From positions 886,861 through 950,860 of the forward strand of contig NZ_FODZ01000001.1 in NCBI RefSeq assembly GCF_900110505.1: DNA of 64,000 bases. The letters run 5' to 3'. The position numbers and the translations under genes were made by a program. This DNA comes from Luteibacter sp. UNC138MFCol5.1 (GTDB lineage: Bacteria > Pseudomonadota > Gammaproteobacteria > Xanthomonadales > Rhodanobacteraceae). Under the pieces are notes generated by a model that saw nothing but the letters and a program-made list of their open reading frames with translations, did not search any database and was not told the origin of the DNA. The number at the start of each line of letters is the position of its first letter. Within the stretch, counting starts at the first letter, position 1. This document shows positions 46,237 to 54,660 of this stretch, piece by piece.

Positions 46237-48624
46237 ATGTCACCCATCATTCGTTCACACCGCCCGCCGCGCATCATGGGCGCCGTGATCGCCGTCATCG
46301 GACTCGCGCTCGCGTTCGGCGGCGCGTGGCTCGTCGCACTCGGCGGTAGCTTCTACTACCTGATCGCCGGCCTCGCTGTCGCGGCGACGGGTGTGTTGCT
46401 GATACGCGGATCGTCGACGGCGCTGTGGCTCTACGCGCTGCTGCTGCTCGGCACCACCGTGTGGGCCATCGGCGAAGTCGGCTTCGTCGGGTGGCAACTC
46501 GAGCCTCGACTTCTCGTCCCCGTGCTGCTCGGTATCTACCTCCTGATGCCGTGGGTACGACGGAAACTGGTGCCGTCGCGCGGCGCGGGTGCGGCGGTCG
46601 TCGTCGCGGTCGTGCTCGCGTTCGGCGTCGGCGTGGCGGGCTTCATGCAGCCCGTCGGCACGCGGGGCGAGGCCACCTTGCGCAACGACGCGGGTGGGCA
46701 CGACGCGTCGGTCGCCGACGGCGACTGGCGGTTTTACGGCCGCACGCCGCGCGGCGACCGCTTCTCGCCGCTGGACCAGGTCGACACGAAGAACGTGAAG
46801 GACCTCAAGGTGGCGTGGACGGCGCGCACCGGCGACACGATGCGGCCGGGCGAAGACCAGGGCGGTACCGACGCGGGTCATGAATTCAATTTCGAGAACA
46901 CGCCCATCAAGGTGGGCGACACGCTCTACGTGTGCACGGGTCACAGCTGGGTCGTGGCGTTCGACGCGGCGACGGGTCAGAAGAAGTGGACCTTCGATCC
47001 GAAGGCGAATACCGACGCCGACGTCTACCTCGCATGTCGTGGCGTCGCCTATTACGAGGCCCCGCCGGGCACGGCGACCGACTGTCCGCGCCGCATCATC
47101 GCGCCCGTGCTGGACGCGCGCGTGATGGCGCTGAACGCCGAGACCGGAAAACCCTGCGAGGACTTCGGCGAGCACGGCTTCGTGTCGCTGACCCAGTACC
47201 TCGGTCACGTGCCGGCGGGCTTCCATTTCGTCACCTCGCCGCCGCTCGTGCTGAAGGATCGCGTGATCCTGGGCGGCTGGGTTTACGACAACCAGGCGGA
47301 GGGCGAGCCGTCCGGCGCCGTGCGCGCGTTCGATCCGCTCAGCGGCAAGCTGGTGTGGGCCTGGGACGTCGGCCACGATCCGCAGAACTGGACGCCCGGC
47401 CCGAACGAGCAGCTGACACGCGGCACGCCGAACGCATGGGGCGTCTACACCGCCGATCCCGACCTCGGGATGGTGTACCTGCCGATGGGCAACGCGACCC
47501 CGGATTACTTCGGCGGCCATCGGCGCGACTTCGACGAGAAGGTGTCGAGCTCCACGGTGGCGCTGGACATCGAAACCGGGGCACCGCGATGGGTTTACCA
47601 GAACACGCACCACGACCTGTGGGACATGGACGTGCCGGTCGGCCCGTCGCTCGTCGACCTGCCCGATCCCAAGGGAGGCACGATCCCCGCGCTGGTGCAG
47701 ACCACGAAGCGGGGCGAGTTCTTCGTGCTCGACCGTCGCACGGGTACGCCCATCACCGAGGTCCAGGAGAAGCCGGTGCCGCAGAACGCGGTGCCGGGCG
47801 ACAGGACGTCCCCGACACAGCCGTATTCGGTGGGCATGCCGTCGCTCACGCCGAAGGACCTCACGGAACAGCAGATGTGGGGCGCGACGCCCTTCGACCA
47901 GCTGATGTGCCGGATCGAGTTCCGCAAGGCGGCGTACGAGGGGCAGTTCACGCCACCGCAACTGAAGGATACGATCGTGTATCCCGCGTTCGACGGCGTG
48001 ATCGACTGGCACGGCGCGTCGATCGATCCGTACAACAAGCTGCTCATCGCCAACGCGAACTACATTCCGTTCATCATCAGCCTCGCGCCGCGCGGTCCGG
48101 CCGAAGAACGCGGTCTGGTGAAGCCGTGGGACGGGTCCGGCAACGAGCCCAAGGTGGGTGGCGGCCTCGCGCCGCAATACGGGACGCCGTACGTCGGAAA
48201 GGTCCATCCGTGGCTGAATCCGCTCGGCGTTCCCTGCAATCCGCCGCCGTGGGGCACGCTCGCGGCGATCGATCTGGTCACGCACAAGCTCGTCTGGGAA
48301 CATCCGCTCGGCACGACGCGCGACACGGGCCCCTTCGGCACGCACGTCAACGCGCCGCTGCCCACCGGCATCTTCAACATCGGCGGCAACATGACGACGC
48401 GCGGCGGCCTCGTATTCATCGGCGCGACCGCCGACAACTACCTCCGCGCGATCGACGAGCGCACCGGCAAGGAGCTATGGCGAGCGCGCCTTCCGGCCGG
48501 CGGCCAGGCGAACCCGATGTCCTATTCGGTCAACGGCAAGCAGTACATCGTCATCGCCGCGGGCGGCCACAGCGGGCTGGGCACGAAGTCCGGCGATTAT
48601 GTCGTGGCGTACGCCCTGCCATGA
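46237..48624 (+). CDS. gcd: Membrane-bound PQQ-dependent glucose dehydrogenase
   Basis: A 795-aa quinoprotein (E. coli Gcd 796 aa). The first ~130 residues contain five hydrophobic helices anchoring it in the inner membrane; the remainder is an eight-bladed periplasmic PQQ propeller. Typical segments are WRFYGRTPRGDRFSPLDQ, FENTPIKVGDTLYVCTGH, CPRRIIAPVLDARV, YQNTHHDLWDMDVPVGPSL and MSYSVNGKQYIVIAAGGHSG. It oxidises glucose to gluconolactone and passes electrons to ubiquinone; the resulting acid dissolves mineral phosphate in many soil bacteria. ATG 46237 has GGAGA 7 bases upstream and gives the family length. No pqq biosynthesis genes are in this window. Confidence 0.95.
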   Translation: MSPIIRSHRPPRIMGAVIAVIGLALAFGGAWLVALGGSFYYLIAGLAVAATGVLLIRGSSTALWLYALLLLGTTVWAIGEVGFVGWQLEPRLLVPVLLGIYLLMPWVRRKLVPSRGAGAAVVVAVVLAFGVGVAGFMQPVGTRGEATLRNDAGGHDASVADGDWRFYGRTPRGDRFSPLDQVDTKNVKDLKVAWTARTGDTMRPGEDQGGTDAGHEFNFENTPIKVGDTLYVCTGHSWVVAFDAATGQKKWTFDPKANTDADVYLACRGVAYYEAPPGTATDCPRRIIAPVLDARVMALNAETGKPCEDFGEHGFVSLTQYLGHVPAGFHFVTSPPLVLKDRVILGGWVYDNQAEGEPSGAVRAFDPLSGKLVWAWDVGHDPQNWTPGPNEQLTRGTPNAWGVYTADPDLGMVYLPMGNATPDYFGGHRRDFDEKVSSSTVALDIETGAPRWVYQNTHHDLWDMDVPVGPSLVDLPDPKGGTIPALVQTTKRGEFFVLDRRTGTPITEVQEKPVPQNAVPGDRTSPTQPYSVGMPSLTPKDLTEQQMWGATPFDQLMCRIEFRKAAYEGQFTPPQLKDTIVYPAFDGVIDWHGASIDPYNKLLIANANYIPFIISLAPRGPAEERGLVKPWDGSGNEPKVGGGLAPQYGTPYVGKVHPWLNPLGVPCNPPPWGTLAAIDLVTHKLVWEHPLGTTRDTGPFGTHVNAPLPTGIFNIGGNMTTRGGLVFIGATADNYLRAIDERTGKELWRARLPAGGQANPMSYSVNGKQYIVIAAGGHSGLGTKSGDYVVAYALP

Positions 48625-48727
48625 CCGCGACGAGTCGATTCTCGGGGGGCTTGAAACGGATTCGGGCCACCCCATCTTGCTGCTACCCTGGCGACACGCG
48701 TCGCCTCCCGAGCCGAAGAGACCCACC

Positions 48728-48826
48728 ATGTTCCGCTGCAAGCACGATCTGCTGAACGTCCCACCGATCGCCCCATGGGCGCGTCGCGGGTGCGCGCGTT
48801 CCGTGCCAGGCGGGATATCGTCGTAA
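48728..48826 (+). CDS. Putative 32-aa leader peptide upstream of the EF-G paralogue
   Basis: ATG 48728, with GAAGAGA about 8 bases upstream, opens a 32-codon frame (starting MFRCKHDLLNVPP) that stops at 48826, 27 bases before a strong intrinsic terminator. The peptide has no signal or membrane segment and no run of one amino acid. Its position, size and the terminator suggest an attenuation leader in which ribosome stalling would let transcription continue into the translation-factor gene. Alternatively it is a chance frame. Translation has to be shown. Confidence 0.4.
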   Translation: MFRCKHDLLNVPPIAPWARRGCARSVPGGISS

Positions 48827-48853
48827 GACGTCTCTCGTCCTCGAAGAACACCG

Positions 48854-48880
48854 AAAGCACCCGCGAGGGTGCTTTTTTTT
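48854..48880 (+). terminator. Intrinsic terminator between the leader frame and the EF-G paralogue
   Basis: AAAGCACCC, a GCGA loop and GGGTGCTTT followed by five more T. The segment CGAGG at its loop and 3' arm (48864-48868) can instead pair with CCTCG just upstream (48839-48843), a possible antiterminator. It lies 169 bases before the EF-G-like start, so it may be an attenuator rather than only the end of gcd. Confidence 0.85.
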
Positions 48881-49048
48881 GTCCTTTTTCCATGCAAGCC
48901 CACACCGGAGTGTCCGTGTCATGAAGAACTGCCGCGACCCCCGGACCTGATCGCCGCGCTCGAGCCAGGGGCGGCGACGGATCCGGGGAGTGCCTCGCCC
49001 GACGTCGATGCTTATCCCTGGCGAACCCCGAACAGGAATCCGTTTGTC

Positions 49049-51121
49049 ATGAGTACCACCCGCGAAACCCGTATCCCCGTCGACCGTTGGCGCAACCTCG
49101 GCATCATCGCGCACGTCGATGCGGGCAAGACCACGCTCACCGAGCGCCTGCTCTACAAGACCGGCACGATCCATCGCACCGGCGAGGTGCACGACGGCGC
49201 GACCACCACCGACCACATGGAACTCGAGCGCGAGCGTGGCATCACGATCGGCGCCGCCGCCGTGCGCGCGAACTGGACGCCGGAAGGCGGCCTTCCGCAT
49301 CGCCTCACGCTGATCGACACGCCCGGGCACATCGACTTCGCCATCGAGGTGGAGCGTTCGCTCCGCGTGCTCGACGGCGCGGTGACCGTGTTCTCCGGCG
49401 TCGCCGGCGTGCAGCCGCAATCGGAAACCGTGTGGCACCAGGCGCGCCGTCACGGCGTGCCGTTGATGGCGTTCATCAACAAGATGGATCGCCCCGGCGC
49501 GGACTTCGACGCCGTCGTCGCGCAGATGCGCGAGAAGCTCGGTACGAATCCGTGGGTCGTCGCGCGTCCCGTGATCGAGGGCGAACACATCGTGGGTCTC
49601 GTCGACCTCGTCGCCGAGCGCACCTGGCGTTTCGACGACGCCGGCACGCCGTCCGTGCACGCGTGGAACGCCGACGAGCGTGCCGCGCACGCCGACGCGC
49701 GCGCCGAACTCGTGGCCGCGGTCGCCGATCGCGACGAAACGCTCGCCGAACTGTGGCTCGCCGAACAGCCCATCGACGCGGAGGCGCTGACCGCGGCGTT
49801 GCGCCGCGGCACGCTGGCCGGTACCGGCTCGCCGGTGCTTCCGGGTTCGGCGTTCCGCAACGTCGGCATCGAGCCGCTGCTCGACGCGCTCGTCGCGTAC
49901 CTGCCGTCGCCCGTCGATCGCCCCGCGGTCGTCGCGCATACGGACCACGGCGACGAGACGATCGCGCCCGACGCGGACGCGAAGCTCGCGGCGCTCGTCT
50001 TCAAGGTCGTCAACCAGGCGCACGGCCCGCTGGCGTTCATCCGTGTCTACTCGGGCCGCCTGCACGTCGGCGACGCCGTGTGGCGCAGCGGCACCGACCG
50101 TGTCCAGCGCATCGGTCGGCTGGCGGTCGTGCGCGCGGAAGACACCGAGGCCGTCGAGGTCGCGGAAGCGGGCGATATCGTCGCCATCGCGGGCTGGAAG
50201 GATGTGGCCACGGGCGAGACGCTGTCGGATGCGCATCACCCCGTGCGGCTGGAGACGATCCAGGCGCAGCCGGCCGTGCTGTCCTGGCGCCTCTCGCCCG
50301 AGCGTTCGGCCGACCTGCTCAAGCTCGGCAACGGCCTGGCTCGCCTGGCGCAGGAGGATCCGTCCTTCCGCGTGGGCACCGATCCCGATACCGGCGAAAC
50401 GCTGGTCTGGGGCATGGGTGAGCTGCACCTCGAGGTGATGGTCGAGCGCCTGCGTCGCGAATGGGGCGTGCAGGTCCGCACCGGCTCGCCACGCGTGGCT
50501 TATCAGGAGACGCCGGCCCGGGCTTCCGGACCCGTCGAAGGCAAGCTGGCGAAGCAGACCGGTGGTAGCGGTCAGTTCGCGCGCGTGGTGCTGTCGATCG
50601 CCCCGACGGGCGACGACGCGAACGCGTACGAGGACCGCACGACGGGCGGCGTGATCCCGAAGCAGTTCCAGGCCGCCGTGGAGAAGGGCGTGTCGTCGGC
50701 ACTGATCGAGGGTCCGCGCGGGTATCCCGTGGTGGGCGCGGCGGTGGCGGTACTGGACGGCCAGGCGCACGCGGTGGACTCGAACGAGATGGCGTTCCAT
50801 CGCGCCGCGCAGCTCGCGGTGAAGGCGGCGCTGGAGGCGACCGGCACCGTGTTGCTCGAGCCCGTGATGCGGGTGTCGGTCAGCGCGCCGGGCGCGGCGG
50901 TGGGCGACGTGCTGGGCGACCTGCAGCGTCGTGGCGGCCAGATCGTCAACCTGGTCGATCGGCAGGAGCGCACGGAGATCGATGCCGACGTTCCGCTGGC
51001 GCAACTGGACGGCTACAGCACCGCGCTGCGGTCGCTCAGCCAGGGCCGCGCGTCCGCGACGGTGGCGTTCCACGCGTACCGCCCGGCCGCGACGCAGGAC
51101 GCGGCGCGTCGTAGCGCGTAA
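49049..51121 (+). CDS. Elongation factor G paralogue (EF-G-like GTPase)
   Basis: A 690-aa translational GTPase. G motifs are visible: AHVDAGKTTLTERLLY (G1), RGITIGAAA (G2), DTPGHIDF (G3), NKMDRPGAD (G4). Domains II to V follow, with GMGELHLEVMVERLRREW and the C-terminal RRGGQI...DVPLAQLDGYSTALRSLSQGRA of domain V. Wording of the effector and domain IV regions (AKQTGGSGQFARV) fits EF-G. It is not near rpsL/rpsG or tuf, so it is probably a second EF-G (FusA2-like) or a relative of ribosomal-protection proteins rather than the housekeeping factor. ATG 49049 begins MSTTRETRIPVDRWRN. The leader peptide and terminator upstream suggest conditional expression. Confidence 0.88.
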   Translation: MSTTRETRIPVDRWRNLGIIAHVDAGKTTLTERLLYKTGTIHRTGEVHDGATTTDHMELERERGITIGAAAVRANWTPEGGLPHRLTLIDTPGHIDFAIEVERSLRVLDGAVTVFSGVAGVQPQSETVWHQARRHGVPLMAFINKMDRPGADFDAVVAQMREKLGTNPWVVARPVIEGEHIVGLVDLVAERTWRFDDAGTPSVHAWNADERAAHADARAELVAAVADRDETLAELWLAEQPIDAEALTAALRRGTLAGTGSPVLPGSAFRNVGIEPLLDALVAYLPSPVDRPAVVAHTDHGDETIAPDADAKLAALVFKVVNQAHGPLAFIRVYSGRLHVGDAVWRSGTDRVQRIGRLAVVRAEDTEAVEVAEAGDIVAIAGWKDVATGETLSDAHHPVRLETIQAQPAVLSWRLSPERSADLLKLGNGLARLAQEDPSFRVGTDPDTGETLVWGMGELHLEVMVERLRREWGVQVRTGSPRVAYQETPARASGPVEGKLAKQTGGSGQFARVVLSIAPTGDDANAYEDRTTGGVIPKQFQAAVEKGVSSALIEGPRGYPVVGAAVAVLDGQAHAVDSNEMAFHRAAQLAVKAALEATGTVLLEPVMRVSVSAPGAAVGDVLGDLQRRGGQIVNLVDRQERTEIDADVPLAQLDGYSTALRSLSQGRASATVAFHAYRPAATQDAARRSA

Positions 51122-51127
51122 TGAAGG

Positions 51128-51166
51128 CGTGCCGGGGTGCGAGAGCACCCCGGCACGTTCTGTCTT
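51128..51166 (+). terminator. Terminator after the EF-G paralogue
   Basis: CGTGCCGGGGTGC, a GAGA tetraloop and the exact complement form a 13-bp stem, followed by TTCTGTCTT. Begins 6 bases after the stop codon. Confidence 0.8.
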
Positions 51167-51269
51167 GCGCGAGTTCACCCGCGTTTAGCGGGAAGCGCGC
51201 TCGCGGATGCGTTCTTCGCGTGCCGCCCAACCCGCCCAAATCATGCGCCGGCGGGTTACGCTGCGCTCC

Positions 51270-52466
51270 ATGATTTCCTATCCCGACGCCCTCGCGCTGC
51301 TACTGGATACCGCGGCGCCCCTCGGTCGCGAAACCGTCGCCATCGACGCGGCCGCGCGACGTTTCCTCGCAGGTGACGTGATCAGTCCCCTGGCCCTGCC
51401 GTCGTTCGACAACGCCGCGATGGACGGCTACGCGCTGCGCGCTGCATCGGACATCGTTCCCGCGGGTTCCTCGTTCGCCGTCGCGGCCATGCAGGCGGCG
51501 GGCGATACGGCGCACGCGTTGCCGGGAGCGGAGGCCTGCGAAATCGCCACGGGCGCGCGGATGCCGGAGGGCTTCGACACCGTGGTTCCGGTCGAGCGTA
51601 GCGAGCGTCAGGGCGAGCGTGTGCGTTTCCTCGCCGACGAACGTCGCGGCCAGAACGTGCGTCACGCGGGCGCCGACATCGCGGTGGGTGCGCGCGCTTT
51701 CGCGGCGGGACGCCGGATCGACGCCGCGGCGATCATGCTGCTGGCGGCGCTCGGTATCGAAGAGGTCGACGTCGTGCGGCGACCGCGCGTGGCGGTGATC
51801 ACGACGGGCAGCGAGCTCAACGCGCCCGGACCGCTGCCGCCCGCGGGTATTCACGACTCCAATGGACCCTTCCTTGCCGCGAGCCTCGCGCACTGGGGCG
51901 TCGAGTGGCTGGGTCGTACCCGTGTGCCCGACACCGGCGACGCGTTCGTCCTCGCGATGCGGCGTGCGCTGGAGGAGGGCGCCGACCTCGTCGTGACCAC
52001 GGGCGCGGTGTCCGCCGGACGTTTCGACTTCGTCCCCGCGGCGCTGGCCTCCCTCGGCGCGCGCGAACTCTTCCACAAGGTGGCCATCCGACCGGGCAAG
52101 CCGCTGCTCGCCGCGCGCTTCGCCGATGGCCCGCTCGTCCTCGCGCTGCCGGGCAATCCCATCGCCGTGGCGGTCGGGTATCGCTTCTTCGTCGGCCCCG
52201 TGCTGCGCGCGATGGCCGGGCTCCCGCCCGAGTCGCCCACGTGCGTGCGCCTCGCGGCGTCGATGCCGGCGAAGGAAGGCACGCGCCATTTCGGGCTCGG
52301 CACGCTCGCCTGCGATGGCGACGGGCAGCAGGTCGCGCATCTGGCGGAAGGGCAGGCGGCTTACCGCATCCTTCCTTACACGCAGGCCACGACGTGGTTG
52401 TCGAACGTCGCCGCGTCCGGCGCCACGGCCGACGCGTGGCCGCTCGATCCGGCGGACGCCGCGTGA
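51270..52466 (+). CDS. moeA: Molybdopterin molybdotransferase MoeA
   Basis: A 398-aa enzyme (E. coli MoeA 411 aa) that inserts molybdate into adenylylated molybdopterin. The diagnostic LPSFDNAAMDGYALR lies near residue 45; EIATGARMPEGFDTVVPVE, VAVITTGSEL and LALPGNPIAVAVGYRFFV are the conserved domain III and active-site blocks. ATG 51270 agrees with the family; ATG 51243 would add nine basic residues. The stop overlaps the GTG start of mobA, so the two are coupled. Confidence 0.93.
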   Translation: MISYPDALALLLDTAAPLGRETVAIDAAARRFLAGDVISPLALPSFDNAAMDGYALRAASDIVPAGSSFAVAAMQAAGDTAHALPGAEACEIATGARMPEGFDTVVPVERSERQGERVRFLADERRGQNVRHAGADIAVGARAFAAGRRIDAAAIMLLAALGIEEVDVVRRPRVAVITTGSELNAPGPLPPAGIHDSNGPFLAASLAHWGVEWLGRTRVPDTGDAFVLAMRRALEEGADLVVTTGAVSAGRFDFVPAALASLGARELFHKVAIRPGKPLLAARFADGPLVLALPGNPIAVAVGYRFFVGPVLRAMAGLPPESPTCVRLAASMPAKEGTRHFGLGTLACDGDGQQVAHLAEGQAAYRILPYTQATTWLSNVAASGATADAWPLDPADAA

Positions 52467-52996
52467 TCCTCGGGCTCGTGCTCGCCGGCGGCCGATCCTC
52501 GCGCATGGGCGAGGACAAGGCGCTGCTGCGGATCGACGGGCTCACGTTGCTGGACCGGACGTCGCGCGCTCTGGTCGCCGCCGGCGCCGATCACGTCGCG
52601 ATCAGCGGCGGTCGCGAGGGCGGCATCGCCGATCGCTGGCCGGCCGCGGGCCCCGTCGGTGGCATCGCCAGCGCGGCGCTCGCGCTGCCGGACGGCGAAT
52701 GGCTCGTCGTGCCCGTCGACATGCCGCGCCTGGACGACGCGGTCCTGTCCCCGCTCCTCGCCGAGCGCATGCGAGCGACGACGTGCTGGCAGGGTCATCC
52801 ACTGCCGATGCGGATCAGGATGGACGCGGCCGCCCGCGCGGCGCTCGACGATCTGATGCGTCTTCCCGGAAGGGAATGCTCGATCGCCGCGTTGCAGGCG
52901 CGCCTCGGTGCGACCACACTGCCGCTGGATCGTCTGGATCCGCGGCGACTCATGAACTGCAACACCCCCGACGACTGGCGCGAGGCGAACGCATGA
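52463..52996 (+). CDS. mobA: Molybdenum cofactor guanylyltransferase MobA
   Basis: A 177-aa nucleotidyltransferase that attaches GMP to molybdopterin, producing the bis-MGD type cofactor. It begins (GTG 52463) ILGLVLAGGRSSRMGEDKALL, the GTP-binding loop, followed by GPVGGIASA and VPVDMPRLDDAVL (metal-binding Asp). Somewhat shorter than E. coli MobA (194 aa). GTG overlaps the moeA stop by 4 bases and its own stop overlaps the next gene (ATGA), so three genes are co-translated. Presence of mobA and fdhD points to a DMSO-reductase-family enzyme such as formate dehydrogenase elsewhere in the genome. Confidence 0.9.
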   Translation: MILGLVLAGGRSSRMGEDKALLRIDGLTLLDRTSRALVAAGADHVAISGGREGGIADRWPAAGPVGGIASAALALPDGEWLVVPVDMPRLDDAVLSPLLAERMRATTCWQGHPLPMRIRMDAAARAALDDLMRLPGRECSIAALQARLGATTLPLDRLDPRRLMNCNTPDDWREANA

Positions 52997-53331
52997 GGGT
53001 ACAGCTCGAAGAAGATACGGTCCGCGTCCGCATCGACGAGGACGAACTGGCCGAACTGCTCGACGACATCGCGTTGCTCGGATCGACGGCCTTCGGCACC
53101 GCGTTCACGATGCGCTACGCCATCGATGCCACCGACGGGCCGGCCTGCACGCTCTCGGGGAACGCGCACGAGTGGCGGATGGGCGTGCCGCGCGGCGCGT
53201 TGCGCGACCTGCAGTCGCGCCTGCCCAGCAAGGACGGCCTCGTCTTCGACATTCCCGGCTACGACACCGTGGCGACCACCGTGCGCTTCGACGTCGACGT
53301 GAAGGACAGCCTGCGCCGGCGCCGGGGCTGA
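52993..53331 (+). CDS. Small cytoplasmic protein of unknown function in the molybdenum cofactor operon
   Basis: A 112-aa protein with no signal peptide, membrane segment or cysteine cluster; it has only one cysteine. It starts at ATG 52993, overlapping the mobA stop by 4 bases, so it is surely translated with mobA. The N-terminal half is acidic (EEDTVRVRIDEDELAELLDD), the rest predicted beta-rich. I do not recognise a characterised family. The tight coupling with moeA and mobA, and the tail-to-tail fdhD one base away, suggest a role in molybdoenzyme maturation, which is inference from context only. Confidence 0.75.
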   Translation: MRVQLEEDTVRVRIDEDELAELLDDIALLGSTAFGTAFTMRYAIDATDGPACTLSGNAHEWRMGVPRGALRDLQSRLPSKDGLVFDIPGYDTVATTVRFDVDVKDSLRRRRG

Positions 53332-53332
53332 C

Positions 53333-54223
53333 TCAGCCCATCACGCGCTCGGCTCGCGTGTAGATGTTGAACCGCCCCGGTCGCGCGAACCCCAGCAACG
53401 TCACGCCGCAGTCGGCGGCGAGGTGCACGGCCAGCGCGGTCGGCGCGGAGATCGCGACCACCATCGTGATGCCCGCGACCGCGGCCTTCGTCACCATCTC
53501 GTAGCTCGCGCGGCTCGTGATCACGAGGAAGCCGTCGCGCGGATCGGTACCGTCGACGAGCATCGCGCCGATGAGCTTGTCGAGCGCGTTGTGCCGGCCG
53601 ACGTCCTCGCGCACCTTCACGATGCTGCCGTCGGGCAGCGACCAGGCGGCGGCATGCACCGAGCCGGTGAACGCGTTGATCGGCTGCCGGGCGCGCAACG
53701 CCTCCAGCGCGCGTTCGATCGCGTCGACCGGGACGGTCGGCCCCGCCGCGACCGGCGCCGGATGGCGCACGACGTCTTCCAGTTCGCGGCTACCGCAGAT
53801 GCCGCAGCCGCTGCGGCCCGGCAGCTCGCGCGCGGCCGGTTCGTGCGTGACGGCCGGTGCGTCCTGTCGCGCGGCGAGCCCGGTCGCCGTGCGGATGTCG
53901 ACGACGATGCCCTCGAGCACCTCGCGTACCTCGATGTCGACGATGTCGAGGACCGATCCGACCTTGCCCTCGGTGAAGGCGAAGCCGCGCGCGAAGTCGT
54001 CGAGGTCGGCGGGTGTCGTCATCATTACGGCGAACGGCTGGCCGTCGAAATGCATGGCGACCGGGACTTCTTCCGCGAGGCGGTCGTCGTCCTCGGCGCG
54101 CTTGCCGCGCTCGAAGCGGATGACGGGCCGCGTGGCGCAGCCGACGGGTGGCGTCCGGTGCGGCGCCGGCGCACCGGCGACCGCACGCTGGATATCGATC
54201 CCGGAGACCTGCTTCTCGCTCAT
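53333..54223 (-). CDS. fdhD: Formate dehydrogenase accessory sulfurtransferase FdhD
   Basis: A 296-aa protein (E. coli FdhD 277 aa) that passes sulfur from IscS to the Mo-bis-MGD cofactor before insertion into formate dehydrogenase. The mobile loop with the sulfur-carrying CGICG motif is near residue 140; PADLDDFARGFAFTEG, VREDVGRHNALDKLIG and VITSRASYEMVTKAA are conserved cofactor-binding blocks. ATG 54223. It converges on the small unknown gene with a single base between stop codons. Formate dehydrogenase itself is not in this window. Confidence 0.94.
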   Translation of the reverse strand: MSEKQVSGIDIQRAVAGAPAPHRTPPVGCATRPVIRFERGKRAEDDDRLAEEVPVAMHFDGQPFAVMMTTPADLDDFARGFAFTEGKVGSVLDIVDIEVREVLEGIVVDIRTATGLAARQDAPAVTHEPAARELPGRSGCGICGSRELEDVVRHPAPVAAGPTVPVDAIERALEALRARQPINAFTGSVHAAAWSLPDGSIVKVREDVGRHNALDKLIGAMLVDGTDPRDGFLVITSRASYEMVTKAAVAGITMVVAISAPTALAVHLAADCGVTLLGFARPGRFNIYTRAERVMG

Positions 54224-54282
54224 GAATGCTTCCGCTCTGGTGCCGGAAGCGATTCTACGGCCAACGGCGGGCCGCTGCCTTG

Positions 54283-54660
54283 TCAGTTCAGCGGGTCGAA
54301 GAAAACGATGTTGATGGCGATGTCCTCGGTCGGGTAACCCTTGGTCTGGTAACAGACCTTCCTGCCGAGTGAGTACGCGGTGTAGAGCAACGGTTGCATG
54401 CCGGAGTGCGGGACGCGATACCAGTTCCTGTCATCGGAGAAGGCCGCGTAGGCATCGTCGGCACCGCTGGTCCAGATGGAATCGACGGTGACGCCACAGC
54501 GGAATCCGGGCGACCGGGCCGATCGCTCGATGGGCGTGTTGTACGGGTTGTCCTCCGCGGGAGTCGCGTTGTGCTGCTGTGCGATGGCGCCTATCGGAAG
54601 CAGGGCGATGGCGCATGCAATGGGGATCGTCAGTGGTCGCGACTTGTTCTCAGGATTCAC
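54283..54660 (-). CDS. Small secreted protein, candidate AB-toxin B subunit (copy 1)
   Basis: A 125-aa protein with a signal peptide ending near GAIAQQ and a mature part of about 100 residues carrying two cysteines (FRCGV and KVCYQ), probably disulfide-bonded. It starts at GTG 54660, overlapping the stop of the ADP-ribosyltransferase gene by GTGA; copy 2 has the same overlap. The size, signal peptide, Cys pair and the block LLYTAYSLGRKVCYQTKG resemble small OB-fold B subunits of the pertussis/typhoid (PltB, ArtB) type, where such residues form the pentamer. About 80% identical to copy 2 by eye. Family membership is inferred from context; no direct homologue is named. Confidence 0.65.
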   Translation of the reverse strand: MNPENKSRPLTIPIACAIALLPIGAIAQQHNATPAEDNPYNTPIERSARSPGFRCGVTVDSIWTSGADDAYAAFSDDRNWYRVPHSGMQPLLYTAYSLGRKVCYQTKGYPTEDIAINIVFFDPLN

